Positions 38,978 through 48,511 of a DNA stretch of 64,000 nucleotides are shown in pieces. The notes below the pieces were generated by a model. It worked only from the letters and a program-made list of their open reading frames with translations. It made no database searches and was not told where the DNA came from. The position numbers and the translations under genes are program-made. This stretch comes from Tissierella sp. MB52-C2 (GTDB lineage: Bacteria; Bacillota; Clostridia; Tissierellales; Tissierellaceae), in assembly GCF_030931715.1 (NCBI RefSeq), contig NZ_CP133261.1, positions 2,954,643 to 3,018,642 on the forward strand, in the 5' to 3' direction. Position 1 is the stretch's first letter. Each line of letters opens with the position of its first letter.

Positions 38978-40462
38978 ATGAAAGATTTAAAGGATTATAG
39001 TATATCCTGTTCCTTAGATGAAAATATAAATTTAATGAAAGAAATATTTAAAAACGATGCTACTTTTAAAATGAGAAAAGTTCAAAATCAATTTAACCCT
39101 GATATTTCCTGTTGCCTATTTTTTATTGATGGTATGATTGACGAGAATATACTCAATGAATATATAATAAAACCTATTATTATAAATAAGATTTCGTCAA
39201 ATTTAGATTCAATAAATACTTTAAAAAATCAAATTATCACGTCTGCCTACTGTGAAGAAACTGAAGATATGTCTAAATTAGTCAGTACAATTGTAATGGG
39301 AAATACTGCCTTGTTTTTAGAGGGCCAAAATAAATCTCTTATCATAAGAAGTCAAGGCTGGGAAACACGTACTATTCAGGAACCTACCGTAGAAAAATCT
39401 ATGCGTGGTCCAAGGGAAGGATTTAATGAATGTTTAATAATTAATCTATCTATGATTAGAAGAAAAATCAGGTCAACTAGATTAAAGTTTAAATTTATGT
39501 CAATTGGAGAGATAACTAGTACAGACCTTTGTATAACCTATATAGAAGGATTGGCTGAAGAAAGTGTTTTAAATGAGTTAATTGATCAATTAAATGCCAT
39601 TAAAATCGATGGAGTCCTTGATGTGAAATATATTCAAGAATATATTGACAAAAATCCTTTTTCCGTATTTGAAACTACTGGAAGTACAGAAAAGCCAGAT
39701 GTAGTGGCAGCAAAGCTCTTGGAAGGAAGAATTGCACTTTTAATTGACGGTTCTCCTGTTGCTATGACTTTGCCCCATATTTTTATAGAGCTTTTTCAAT
39801 CATCTGATGATTATAACTTAAATTATTATTTTTCATCTATAAATAGATTTCTTCGTATACTAGGATTTCTCTCTACCATAAGCATTCCTCCCATATATCT
39901 GGCGTTGGTCACCCAGCATCAAGAATTTATACCTACTTCGCTTATGATGAGTATTTATGCCTCTAGAATAGATGCACCATTACCTACAATTTTGGAACTC
40001 ATTGGACTGCTAATAGTATTTGAAGAGCTTCGTGAAGCAGGAGCAAGGATGCCTTCCTTCGTTGGGCAGGCATTATCCATAGTCGGTGCATTAGTTTTAG
40101 GAAGTGCAGCTGTAGAAGCAAGGTTTGTTAGTGCCCCCATAATTATTGTAGTTGGAATGTCTGGGATTGCTGGTTTAGTAACTCCAAACCTAAATAGTGC
40201 CTCAAATGTTATAAAGTTGTTTTTAATTTGTCTTTCTTCTGTTTTGGGACTATATGGTTATATAATAGGAATGACATTTGTTCTTATTCATTTGATGAAG
40301 CTTGATTCCTTCGGTGTACCATATATGTCAAATCTAACTACATTTAATCCACAGGATTTAAAAGATACTGCAATCAGAAGCCCTAGATGGTATATGAGAC
40401 GCAGACCTAGATATATGGCAAATAAATCTATTCGCAGCAATGGAGGTAAAGACTATGAATAA
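38978..40462 (+). CDS. gerA: Spore germination protein, GerA family
   Basis: 494 residues from the ATG at 38978 (MKDLKDYSISCSLDENINLM). A soluble N-terminal half is followed by a membrane half starting with 'FIELFQSSDDYNLNYYFSSI' and the SIPPIYLALVTQHQEFIP segment, and then several helices (GMSGIAGLVTPN, 'VLGLYGYIIGMTFVLIHLM'). This is the A subunit of a nutrient germinant receptor in the inner spore membrane. It overlaps gerC by 8 bases. The 144-base gap upstream has no promoter I can identify firmly; a sigma-G promoter is expected. Confidence 0.93.
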   Translation: MKDLKDYSISCSLDENINLMKEIFKNDATFKMRKVQNQFNPDISCCLFFIDGMIDENILNEYIIKPIIINKISSNLDSINTLKNQIITSAYCEETEDMSKLVSTIVMGNTALFLEGQNKSLIIRSQGWETRTIQEPTVEKSMRGPREGFNECLIINLSMIRRKIRSTRLKFKFMSIGEITSTDLCITYIEGLAEESVLNELIDQLNAIKIDGVLDVKYIQEYIDKNPFSVFETTGSTEKPDVVAAKLLEGRIALLIDGSPVAMTLPHIFIELFQSSDDYNLNYYFSSINRFLRILGFLSTISIPPIYLALVTQHQEFIPTSLMMSIYASRIDAPLPTILELIGLLIVFEELREAGARMPSFVGQALSIVGALVLGSAAVEARFVSAPIIIVVGMSGIAGLVTPNLNSASNVIKLFLICLSSVLGLYGYIIGMTFVLIHLMKLDSFGVPYMSNLTTFNPQDLKDTAIRSPRWYMRRRPRYMANKSIRSNGGKDYE

Positions 40463-41588
40463 GTTCTTTGTTGTTATACTAATTATGATTATAATTTTAA
40501 GCTTTCTTACAGGACGAGGTGACTATAAAGAACTTGAAGAAGTATCTCCTGTATCAGGAATAGCTGTAGATAAAACTCCTGATGGTTACAAATTAACTGC
40601 CGAAATCATAGATATAGATCAGTCTAGTAAAGAACCAAAATTTGTTTCCTTAAAATTAAGTGCAGAAGGAAAATCGATTTTTGATTGTATTAGAAATATG
40701 ATCGATATTACAGCAAAGAAATTATACTTTGGTCATACATCAGTAATTATAGTAAGCAAGGACGTGGCTAGAGACGGTGTTATACCTATATTAGATTTTC
40801 TATTCAGAGACGCAGAACCTAGAATTAATATGTATATGGTAGTCTCAGATCAAGATAGCGCCAGTGAAATACTTGATCTACAATCTGTATCTACTGATAT
40901 TCGTGCCTTTGAAATAGCAACCATGATAGTTTCCAGTGATCAATTGTCTAAAACTCCAAATATATCCATTTATCAATTGGCTAATTATATAGGGACTCCA
41001 GGACTATATCCTGTAATCCCTACAGTTGGTATGGAAATAAATGAAGGACTGGAGACCATAGTATTATCTGGTGGTACTATTCTAAAAAAAGATAAATTAG
41101 ATGGATCTATAAAATCAGATGATATTAAATATCTTCGTTTTGTTAGAAATGAAATTAAAGGCGGCCTTCTTATTTTAGAGGTTTCAAATAGTACTGTATC
41201 TATGGAGATATTTAGAAATAAAACTAAAGTTGAGCCAAAGATGGTGAATAATCAACTTTCCATGGATATCAAAATAAAAGCTACTGTAAGCATTGGAGAA
41301 GTAGATGGTTATATAGATACATTCCGCGAAGATAATATTCTAAGGATTAAAGCTATGGCAGAAAAGAACTTAGAAAGTGAGATTTTACAATTTATTAAAA
41401 CTACTCAAAAAGACAGTGGTTTAGATATTTTTGGATTTGGTAATATTGTAAAACAAAAGATGCCTAATCTGTGGAAGGAAATTGAATCCGATTGGGATAA
41501 TATTTTTAAAGAATTAGATATAGATGTGGATGCAAGAATTCATATTAGAAGCAGCGGAAATCTATTTAGAAATATAAATAAAAAATAA
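40455..41588 (+). CDS. gerC: Ger(x)C family germination protein lacking the lipobox cysteine
   Basis: 377 residues from the ATG at 40455, 8 bases after GGAGG inside the end of gerA. The N-terminal hydrophobic stretch 'FFVVILIMIIILSFLTG' is followed by RGDYKELEEVSPVSGIAVD. The family normally has GC-W-D-(Y/H)-(R/K)-E here, so the lipidated Cys (position 21) is Arg, encoded by CGA at 40515-40517, and the next Trp is Gly. The three-domain GerAC body otherwise looks complete, ending in the normal 'DARIHIRSSG' region. The protein may be anchored by an uncleaved signal helix instead of lipid. Confidence 0.9.
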   Translation: MNKFFVVILIMIIILSFLTGRGDYKELEEVSPVSGIAVDKTPDGYKLTAEIIDIDQSSKEPKFVSLKLSAEGKSIFDCIRNMIDITAKKLYFGHTSVIIVSKDVARDGVIPILDFLFRDAEPRINMYMVVSDQDSASEILDLQSVSTDIRAFEIATMIVSSDQLSKTPNISIYQLANYIGTPGLYPVIPTVGMEINEGLETIVLSGGTILKKDKLDGSIKSDDIKYLRFVRNEIKGGLLILEVSNSTVSMEIFRNKTKVEPKMVNNQLSMDIKIKATVSIGEVDGYIDTFREDNILRIKAMAEKNLESEILQFIKTTQKDSGLDIFGFGNIVKQKMPNLWKEIESDWDNIFKELDIDVDARIHIRSSGNLFRNINKK

Positions 41589-41609
41589 TACATGCAGAAG
41601 GTGATAAAA

Positions 41610-42707
41610 TTGATTAGAGATAAAAATATTAGCAGTTCACAGTATGAAGCATTGATGGTTATATTTATGTTTGGTACTTCTCTAATGTTTATTGGAAATA
41701 TTCATGGAGAAGAAGATATTTGGATTTCTGTTTTAATAGCAATAGTAGCATCTATGCCTTTTGCTTTTATCTATGGAAAAATAGCAAAGTCATTCCCTAA
41801 AATGGGGCTCTTTGACATATTTATAAAGGTTTATGGTAAAGTTTTAGGTAAACTTTTAATTTTAGCCTACAGTTTTTATTTCTTTCATCTAGCAACTACA
41901 GCTCTAAGATATATGACAGAATATATTCAAGTATCCTCTTTACCAGAAACTCCCCAATATATCACAGCTATACTTATAGGATTATTAGCAATTTACACCA
42001 TAAATGCTGGATTTTCTGCTTTTTCCACTTGGGCAAAGGTGACTTTGCCTGTTATTATACTTTTGATTATTGTTACAATCCTCTTAGGATTAAATCAGTT
42101 TAATTATTCCTATCTTATGCCCATATTATATAATGGAATAAAGCCTGTAATGATTAATGCCTATTCATTTCTCACCTTACCCTTTGCTGAAACCATAGTA
42201 TTTTTAGTGTTTTCAGATTATGTTGATGATAATAAAGAAATCACTAAAGTATATATCTATAGTTTTCTTATTGCTGGTTTTTTTCTTTTAGCCAATATAC
42301 TTAGAAATGTTTTATTATTAGGATTTCCCAATGTAAATATTATACTTTTTAGATCTAATTTTGCTACTTCCATAATAACGCTTTCTAATTTTATTCAAAG
42401 AATTGAAATCATCGTTTCCTCCAATATGACATTAACCGGATTTGCAAAGGCTACCACATACTTATATGCCGCATCCCTAGGATTTATAAAGCTTTTTAAT
42501 ATAAAACACCATAGAGGAACACTCATTATCCTATGTAGTATAATGGTAGTCTTATCTAGGTTTATTTTTAAAAGCACCATGGATATGGCAAGATTTATCG
42601 ACTTTTATCTATACTATGTTATACCATTTCAATTCGTGATTCCTGTCCTTACTTTGATTATAGCCACAATAAGAAAAAAAAGTCTTAAAAATAACTCAGA
42701 ATTTTGA
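41610..42707 (+). CDS. gerB: Spore germination protein, GerB (APC-type permease) family
   Basis: 365 residues if started at the TTG at 41610 (MIRDKNISSSQYEALMV), which follows AGAAGGTGATAAAA closely; an ATG at 41592 would add six residues but has no ribosome site. About ten membrane helices are visible, in the amino-acid-permease fold of the endospore germination permease family. It is the B subunit of the receptor and is thought to bind the germinant. Its last codons and stop are inside the stem of a terminator hairpin. The gene order A-C-B differs from the usual A-B-C. Confidence 0.9.
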   Translation: MIRDKNISSSQYEALMVIFMFGTSLMFIGNIHGEEDIWISVLIAIVASMPFAFIYGKIAKSFPKMGLFDIFIKVYGKVLGKLLILAYSFYFFHLATTALRYMTEYIQVSSLPETPQYITAILIGLLAIYTINAGFSAFSTWAKVTLPVIILLIIVTILLGLNQFNYSYLMPILYNGIKPVMINAYSFLTLPFAETIVFLVFSDYVDDNKEITKVYIYSFLIAGFFLLANILRNVLLLGFPNVNIILFRSNFATSIITLSNFIQRIEIIVSSNMTLTGFAKATTYLYAASLGFIKLFNIKHHRGTLIILCSIMVVLSRFIFKSTMDMARFIDFYLYYVIPFQFVIPVLTLIIATIRKKSLKNNSEF

Positions 42708-42733
42708 AATCGACTTCAAAATTCTGAGTTATT
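42690..42733 (+). terminator. Terminator of the AATAACTC family, copy 3 (after gerB)
   Basis: AATAACTCAGAATTTTGAA pairs with TTCAAAATTCTGAGTTATT around ATCGAC, followed by TTATTATAT on the plus strand. The last five codons and stop of gerB form the left arm. The rest of the gap to 42820 is AT-rich; a TATAAT at about 42774 may belong to an opp promoter, without a good -35. Confidence 0.82.
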
Positions 42734-42820
42734 TTATTATATCTTTAGAGTTCTATTCCTTTTTTAAAATAAATATAATTATTTAAGCATTACTTTAAAT
42801 ATTTAAAGGGGGGCTTTAAT

Positions 42821-44503
42821 ATGAAGAAAAGTTTCATAGTAGCAATAAGTCTGTTACTTATCATAGCCTTATTGATTACCGGCTGTGTACCTAAAGGTGG
42901 AGATGTAGAGGAACCTACAACTACAGAGACACCAAATACAGACTCATCTGCTACATCACCAACGGAAGATAAAAAAGAAGCAAAGATTTTAAGGACAAAC
43001 AATAGTAGTGAACCAGGTTCGTTAGACCCTGCATTAGCTCAAGGAACTCATGAATCTTGGGTATTAGATCATACCTTTGAAGGTCTTATGAAAATCAATC
43101 CCGATTTACAAGTTGTTCCCGGTATGGCAAAGGAATATAAGGTATCAGAAGACTATTTGACCTATACTTTTACTCTTCGTGATGATATTAAATGGTCAAA
43201 TGGTGACCCTGTTACTGCCCATGACTTTGAATTTGCATGGAAGAGGGCCTTAGATCCTGAATTGGCTTCAGACTACGCTCATCAACTATACTATATTAAA
43301 GGCGGAGAAGCCTATAACACTGGAGAAGGAACTGTTGACGATGTGTTAGTCAAGGCTCTAGATGATATGACTCTAGAAGTAACCCTTGAATCTCCTACTG
43401 CATATTTCTTAGAATTAACTGCATTCTACACACTTTATCCAGTAAACAAAAAAGTTGTAGAAGCCAATCCTGATTGGGCAAAAAATGCTAATACTCATGT
43501 ATCCAATGGACCATTTACCTTAACCGAATGGGAGCATAATGCTACTATTAAAATCAGAAAAAATGAAAATTACTATGATTCCGCCAGCGTTAAACTAGCT
43601 GGAGTAGATTTTGACATCATTGAAGATGAAAATACTACATGGCAGAAATATGAAGGTGGAGATTATGATTTACTAACTCCACTGCCACAGGCTGTAGTTG
43701 CACAGATGAAGGATAGTAACAATCCTGAGCTAATTATTGGAGCTGAAGTTGGGACTTATTATTACAACTTAAACTCAAAGATTAAGCCATTTAATAATCC
43801 AAAGATTAGGAAAGCCTTGTCTATGACATTAGACCGTCAAACTATAGTAGACAAGATTGCCCAAGGTGGTCAACTTGCAGCTGAAGGAGTAGTTCCATTT
43901 GGTCTTATAGATGAAAATGGCAGTGAATATCGTTCAAATCTTGGACAATTATTGGAATATAATGTGGAAGAAGGAAAAAAATTATTTGCCGAAGGTTTGG
44001 CTGAAGAAGGAATGACAGTAGAGGACTTTAAGAAAATAGTTATTCTTTATAATACCTCGGAAGCTCACAAGAAAATCGCTCAGGCTGCACAGGAGATGTG
44101 GAGAGTTAATTTAGGTGTTGAAATCCAACTGGAAAACGTAGAGTTTCAAGTCAAACTTGATAGAGAAAAATCTGGAGACTATGATATATCCCGTGCTGGT
44201 TGGATTGGAGACTATATGGATCCTATTACATTCTTAGAATTATGGTATAGTACGTCTAGCTTCAATGATGCAAAATACAACAACCCTGAATACGATAAGC
44301 TAGTAGATATAGCTAAAAACGATCCAGATCCAAAGGCTCGTTTCGATGCCATGAGAAAAGCTGAAGTTATGATTATGGAAGATATGCCTATAGTGCCAGT
44401 TTATTTCTATACTCAACCATATGCTCAGAAATCCTATGTAACAGGAGTATATAAACCACTTGTAAACTATCCAAAGATGACTTATGCTGATATGAATAAA
44501 TAA
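42821..44503 (+). CDS. oppA: Oligopeptide ABC transporter substrate-binding lipoprotein
   Basis: 560 residues. The lipoprotein signal is 'IIALLITGC' with Cys22, followed by a Pro/Thr/Glu/Asp-rich linker. The SBP family 5 fold contains 'TNNSSEPGSLDPALAQGTH', 'TFTLRDDIKWSNGDPVTAHD' and the C-terminal ISRAGWIGDYMDPITFLELW typical of OppA. It should capture peptides outside the membrane and is first in oppABCDF. In Firmicutes the system supplies peptides as carbon and nitrogen source. Confidence 0.95.
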   Translation: MKKSFIVAISLLLIIALLITGCVPKGGDVEEPTTTETPNTDSSATSPTEDKKEAKILRTNNSSEPGSLDPALAQGTHESWVLDHTFEGLMKINPDLQVVPGMAKEYKVSEDYLTYTFTLRDDIKWSNGDPVTAHDFEFAWKRALDPELASDYAHQLYYIKGGEAYNTGEGTVDDVLVKALDDMTLEVTLESPTAYFLELTAFYTLYPVNKKVVEANPDWAKNANTHVSNGPFTLTEWEHNATIKIRKNENYYDSASVKLAGVDFDIIEDENTTWQKYEGGDYDLLTPLPQAVVAQMKDSNNPELIIGAEVGTYYYNLNSKIKPFNNPKIRKALSMTLDRQTIVDKIAQGGQLAAEGVVPFGLIDENGSEYRSNLGQLLEYNVEEGKKLFAEGLAEEGMTVEDFKKIVILYNTSEAHKKIAQAAQEMWRVNLGVEIQLENVEFQVKLDREKSGDYDISRAGWIGDYMDPITFLELWYSTSSFNDAKYNNPEYDKLVDIAKNDPDPKARFDAMRKAEVMIMEDMPIVPVYFYTQPYAQKSYVTGVYKPLVNYPKMTYADMNK

Positions 44504-44561
44504 ATTTAAAGGTGGGCAGGTATGGAAACCTGCCCTATTTAAAATAGTAAGGAGGGAAAAA

Positions 44562-45491
44562 ATGAAAAAGTACCTTTTAAAAAGAATTATTATGTCCATT
44601 ATTACTCTTTGGTCTATTGTTACTATTACCTTTTTTCTAATGCATTCCATACCTGGAAATCCCTTTAGAAAAGAAGGAAAAATGCCTGCTGTAGTCTATG
44701 AAAATCTTTTGAAAAAGTACGGATTAGACAAGCCAAAATCGGAGCAGTATGTAATCTATCTTAAAAACTTACTTAAAGGAGACTTTGGTGATTCCATGAA
44801 ATCAAGAGTTGAAACTGTAAATGATATGATTAAACGTGGATTTCCAGTTTCAGCCTATTTAGGTCTAGAGGCCTTACTTATTGCCTTAATATTTGGACCT
44901 GCCCTAGGTGCTTTTGCTGCCTTATATCAAAATAAGTTTCCAGACTATATATCGATGATTATTGCCATTATAGGTATTTCTGTCCCTAGCTTTATAATGG
45001 GAACAATACTTATACAATTTGTAGCTAAAAATATATCTTGGCTTCCTATTGGCGGTTGGGGAGAATTTAAACATACTTTACTTCCTGCCTTAGCCCTATC
45101 TCTAATGCCCCTTGCATATATAGCAAGGCTTATGCGTTCCAGTATGTTAGAGATTTTAAATCAAGACTATATTAAGACTGCAAAATCTAAGGGATTATCT
45201 AAATCTATAGTTATATTAAAACACGCTGTTAGAAACGCCATACTTCCAATAGTATCCGTTCTAGGAACTTTAATATCTAATCTTTTAGTAGGTAGCTTTG
45301 TCATAGAAAAAATCTTTGGAATACCGGGTCTCGGAAAGTTTTTTGTTCAATCTATTAACAACAGAGACTATACCCTTATAATGGGTACAACTATTTTCTA
45401 TGCTATTATACTAATAATCTTACTCCTATTTGTAGATATTGCCTATATGTTTATTGACCCACGTATTAAGCTTACTAAGGAGGGACGATAA
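44562..45491 (+). CDS. oppB: Oligopeptide ABC transporter permease OppB
   Basis: 309 residues with six membrane helices. It starts 'MKKYLLKRIIMSIITLWSIV', and the permease loop is 'SKGLSKSIVILKHAVRNAIL'; 'IEKIFGIPGLGKFFVQSI' is conserved in OppB/DppB. AAGGAGGG lies before the ATG. It ends in a TAATG overlap with oppC. Confidence 0.95.
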   Translation: MKKYLLKRIIMSIITLWSIVTITFFLMHSIPGNPFRKEGKMPAVVYENLLKKYGLDKPKSEQYVIYLKNLLKGDFGDSMKSRVETVNDMIKRGFPVSAYLGLEALLIALIFGPALGAFAALYQNKFPDYISMIIAIIGISVPSFIMGTILIQFVAKNISWLPIGGWGEFKHTLLPALALSLMPLAYIARLMRSSMLEILNQDYIKTAKSKGLSKSIVILKHAVRNAILPIVSVLGTLISNLLVGSFVIEKIFGIPGLGKFFVQSINNRDYTLIMGTTIFYAIILIILLLFVDIAYMFIDPRIKLTKEGR

Positions 45492-46447
45492 TGACAACTC
45501 AAAGTAATTCAACGAAAGATATTACTCCTAATATGTTTCAGCCTGCTTCCTATGAAGACAGAAATGCAGAAACAATTAGACGTCCAAGTATAAAATATTG
45601 GCCTGATGTATGGCGTAGATTGAAGCAGAATAAATTAGCCATTTTTGGTCTTATAATAATATTACTTTTAATCTTCATGTCTATTGTAGGACCACTTATA
45701 AATGGGTTTAAATATTTTGAACAGGATTACAATAAGATCAACTTACATCCTAATAGTACTCACTGGTTTGGCACTGACGAACTTGGCAGAGATCAGTTTA
45801 CAAGAGTATGGTTTGGCACTAGATATTCCCTAATAATTGGAATTCTCGCTGCTGCTATTGACTTTATAATTGGCATTATATATGGAGGAATTTCTGGTAT
45901 AGCCACAAGGCGTATAGATGCTATTATGATGAGAATTGCAGAGATTATCTATAGTATTCCTTACTTACTTATAGTAATTCTCTTATCAGTAGTCTTCTCC
46001 AGTGAAGGTTCTGGTACTTCCTTATTTGTCCTAATATTGGCAATGACTCTTACCGACTGGGTCCCTATGGCAATCTTAGTAAGAGGTCAAGTCCTTCAGC
46101 TTAAAGAATCGGAATACTCCTTAGCTGCTGAATCCCTAGGAGCTCCTAAGGAATGGATACTTAGAAAACATATAATTCCAAATACTCTAGGACCTATTTT
46201 AGTAAATATAACTCTTACTATTCCCAGAGCTATATTTGCTGAGGCCACTCTTAGCTTCTTAGGACTTGGACTTCAAGCACCAAGGTCAAGCCTTGGTTCT
46301 TTAGCAAATGACGGATTAGCAGGACTTGCTGTAGGTAACGCCTATCAAATAATTATACCAGCTATATTTATTTCCCTTATTATGTTTGGATTCAATGTAC
46401 TAGGAGATGGCCTTCGTGATGCACTGGACCCAAGACTACGTAAATAG
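45491..46447 (+). CDS. oppC: Oligopeptide ABC transporter permease OppC
   Basis: 318 residues; a soluble N-terminal segment is followed by 'RRLKQNKLAIFGLIIILLLI' and five more helices. 'HWFGTDELGRDQFTRVWFG' and 'AAESLGAPKEWILRKHIIPN' are OppC/DppC signatures. It pairs with OppB to form the channel. Its ATG overlaps the oppB stop by one base. Confidence 0.95.
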   Translation: MTTQSNSTKDITPNMFQPASYEDRNAETIRRPSIKYWPDVWRRLKQNKLAIFGLIIILLLIFMSIVGPLINGFKYFEQDYNKINLHPNSTHWFGTDELGRDQFTRVWFGTRYSLIIGILAAAIDFIIGIIYGGISGIATRRIDAIMMRIAEIIYSIPYLLIVILLSVVFSSEGSGTSLFVLILAMTLTDWVPMAILVRGQVLQLKESEYSLAAESLGAPKEWILRKHIIPNTLGPILVNITLTIPRAIFAEATLSFLGLGLQAPRSSLGSLANDGLAGLAVGNAYQIIIPAIFISLIMFGFNVLGDGLRDALDPRLRK

Positions 46448-46459
46448 AGAGGTGGAAAA

Positions 46460-47461
46460 ATGAAAAAACTATTGGAAGTAAAAAATCTATCGGTGTCCTT
46501 TAAAACTTTCTTTGGAGAAGTAGAAGCAGTTCGAGATATTAGTTTTAATGTAGGCAGATCTGAAACTGTTGCCATAGTCGGAGAATCAGGTTGCGGAAAA
46601 AGTGTTACAGCAAACTCTATAATGCAGCTACTCCCAATGCCACCTGCCTTCTTTAAAAGCGGAGAAATAATATTTAACGAAACAAATTTATTAGATAAAT
46701 CAGATAAGGAAATGGAAATCGTTCGTGGAAATGAGATATCCATGATATTTCAAGATCCTATGACCTCTCTAAATCCCACTATGAAGGTTGGAAAACAGAT
46801 TGTAGAAGGTCTAATAAGACATCAGAGATTATCTAAATCAGAAGCAAAAAAGAAAGCCGTAGAAATGTTAAACTTAGTGGCAGTACCTGAACCCGAAAAA
46901 AGAGCTCAACAATATCCACATGAGTTTTCAGGTGGTATGAGGCAAAGAGTTATGATAGCCTTGGCCATGGTATCTACCCCAAAGCTACTAATAGCCGATG
47001 AACCCACTACAGCCCTTGATGTCACTGTACAAGCACAAATACTAGAACTTATGAAGGAAATCCAAAATAAATTAGATATGGCAATTATTTTAATCACCCA
47101 TGATCTAGGAGTTGTGGCAGATATGAGTGACAAGGTAATAGTCATGTATGCAGGACAAATTTTAGAAGAAGGTTTAACTGAAGAAATATTTAAAAGTCCT
47201 AGTCATCCATATACAAAGAAACTTCTTGCCTCAGTTCCAAGTTTAAACATGTCTAGAGATGAGCCGCTTCACTCCATAGATGGAACACCACCAGACCTTT
47301 ATATTCCACCCCAAGGCTGCTCCTTCTATGATAGATGTGAAAATGCCATGAAAATATGTAAGGAATATATGCCTGAATTTCATGTCCATAGCCCAACACA
47401 TAAAAGCCGTTGTTGGCTAGATCATCCCATGGCGAAAACTTCTGAAAGGAGTGACGACTAA
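46460..47461 (+). CDS. oppD: Oligopeptide ABC transporter ATPase OppD
   Basis: 333 residues. Walker A VGESGCGKSVTANSIM, signature FSGGMRQRVMIALAM and Walker B LLIADEPTTALDVTVQAQ are all intact. The C-terminal oligopeptide extension contains the Cys motif CSFYDRCENAMKIC, which in related proteins binds an iron-sulfur cluster. It supplies half of the ATPase pair and overlaps oppF by one base. Confidence 0.95.
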   Translation: MKKLLEVKNLSVSFKTFFGEVEAVRDISFNVGRSETVAIVGESGCGKSVTANSIMQLLPMPPAFFKSGEIIFNETNLLDKSDKEMEIVRGNEISMIFQDPMTSLNPTMKVGKQIVEGLIRHQRLSKSEAKKKAVEMLNLVAVPEPEKRAQQYPHEFSGGMRQRVMIALAMVSTPKLLIADEPTTALDVTVQAQILELMKEIQNKLDMAIILITHDLGVVADMSDKVIVMYAGQILEEGLTEEIFKSPSHPYTKKLLASVPSLNMSRDEPLHSIDGTPPDLYIPPQGCSFYDRCENAMKICKEYMPEFHVHSPTHKSRCWLDHPMAKTSERSDD

Positions 47462-48414
47462 TGGTTGAACCATTAATCTCTGCAAGAAATATAAAAAAAC
47501 ACTTTGATGTAAAGGAAGGAAAACTTAAGGCTGTAGATGGACTTACCTTTGATATATATCCAGGTGAAACCTTTGGATTAGTTGGAGAGTCTGGCTGTGG
47601 AAAGTCTACTGCTGGTAGAACTATCATAAGATTGTATGACCCTACAGACGGACAATTAATATTTAATGGAAAAAATATATATGACCTTTCTAGAAGTGAA
47701 ATGAGAGAAGTGAGAAAAAACTTCCAAATGATATTTCAGGACCCTTATGCATCCTTAAATCCTCGAATGACTGTGGAAGATATAGTAGCAGAACCTCTAG
47801 ATATACACAAAGCCTATGAAAATAAGGAAGAACGTAGGGAAAGAGTAATAGAGTTGCTTAAATTAGTAGGACTAAATGAAGAACACGCCATGCGTTTTCC
47901 CCATGAATTCTCTGGAGGTCAAAGACAGAGAATAGGAATTGCAAGAGCCTTGGCATTGAATCCAAAATTCATAGTATGTGATGAGCCTATATCCGCCTTA
48001 GACGTATCTATTCAAGCACAGGTAGTCAATCTATTGAAGGAATTGCAAATACAATTTGGTCTTACTTATTTATTTATCGCCCATGACTTATCAATGGTAA
48101 GGTATATTTCAGATAGAGTTGGAGTAATGTACTTAGGCCATATGATGGAGGTTGCCAGTTCAGAAGAACTATATGAAAATCCACTACATCCTTATACAAG
48201 AGCTCTACTATCAGCCATACCAATACCAGATCCAGATATACAAAGAAACAGAAAAAGAATAATGCTCCATGGAGACGTACCAAGTCCAATCAATATAAAA
48301 GAAGGCTGTAGATTTGTAGATAGATGCGATTATGCTCTAGATATATGTAAAAAACAAACACCAAGTTTTGAAGAAAGAAGAAAAGGACATTTCGTAGCCT
48401 GCCATAATTTATAG
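47461..48414 (+). CDS. oppF: Oligopeptide ABC transporter ATPase OppF
   Basis: 317 residues. Walker A VGESGCGKSTAGRTII, signature FSGGQRQRIGIARALAL and Walker B IVCDEPISALDVSIQAQV are intact. The C-terminal extension has CRFVDRCDYALDIC. It completes the Opp ATPase heterodimer and is the last gene of the operon; a terminator hairpin inside a dispersed repeat follows. Confidence 0.95.
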   Translation: MVEPLISARNIKKHFDVKEGKLKAVDGLTFDIYPGETFGLVGESGCGKSTAGRTIIRLYDPTDGQLIFNGKNIYDLSRSEMREVRKNFQMIFQDPYASLNPRMTVEDIVAEPLDIHKAYENKEERRERVIELLKLVGLNEEHAMRFPHEFSGGQRQRIGIARALALNPKFIVCDEPISALDVSIQAQVVNLLKELQIQFGLTYLFIAHDLSMVRYISDRVGVMYLGHMMEVASSEELYENPLHPYTRALLSAIPIPDPDIQRNRKRIMLHGDVPSPINIKEGCRFVDRCDYALDICKKQTPSFEERRKGHFVACHNL

Positions 48415-48511
48415 TGAATAGTTATGGAAGCTTTGAATGAATTCAAAACTATCTAACAAAAGACCTTAAATCTTCGATTTAAGGTCTTTTAACTCTTCAC
48501 TATTCACTATC
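48411..48511. repeat. AGTGAATAGT-type repeat, copy 9, carrying a terminator
   Basis: TAGTGAATAGTTATGGAAG, hairpin TTTGAATGAATTCAAA, then a strong stem AGACCTTAAAT/ATTTAAGGTCT (48461-48487) with TTTT after it, and closing CTCTTCACTATTCACT. It ends both opp and, on the other strand, murJ, and supplies the murJ stop codon. Confidence 0.8.

Noticed and set aside
44300-44650. 116-codon minus-strand frame across the oppA-oppB junction
   Set aside because: Antisense to two genes of an intact operon and without a ribosome site or family resemblance.
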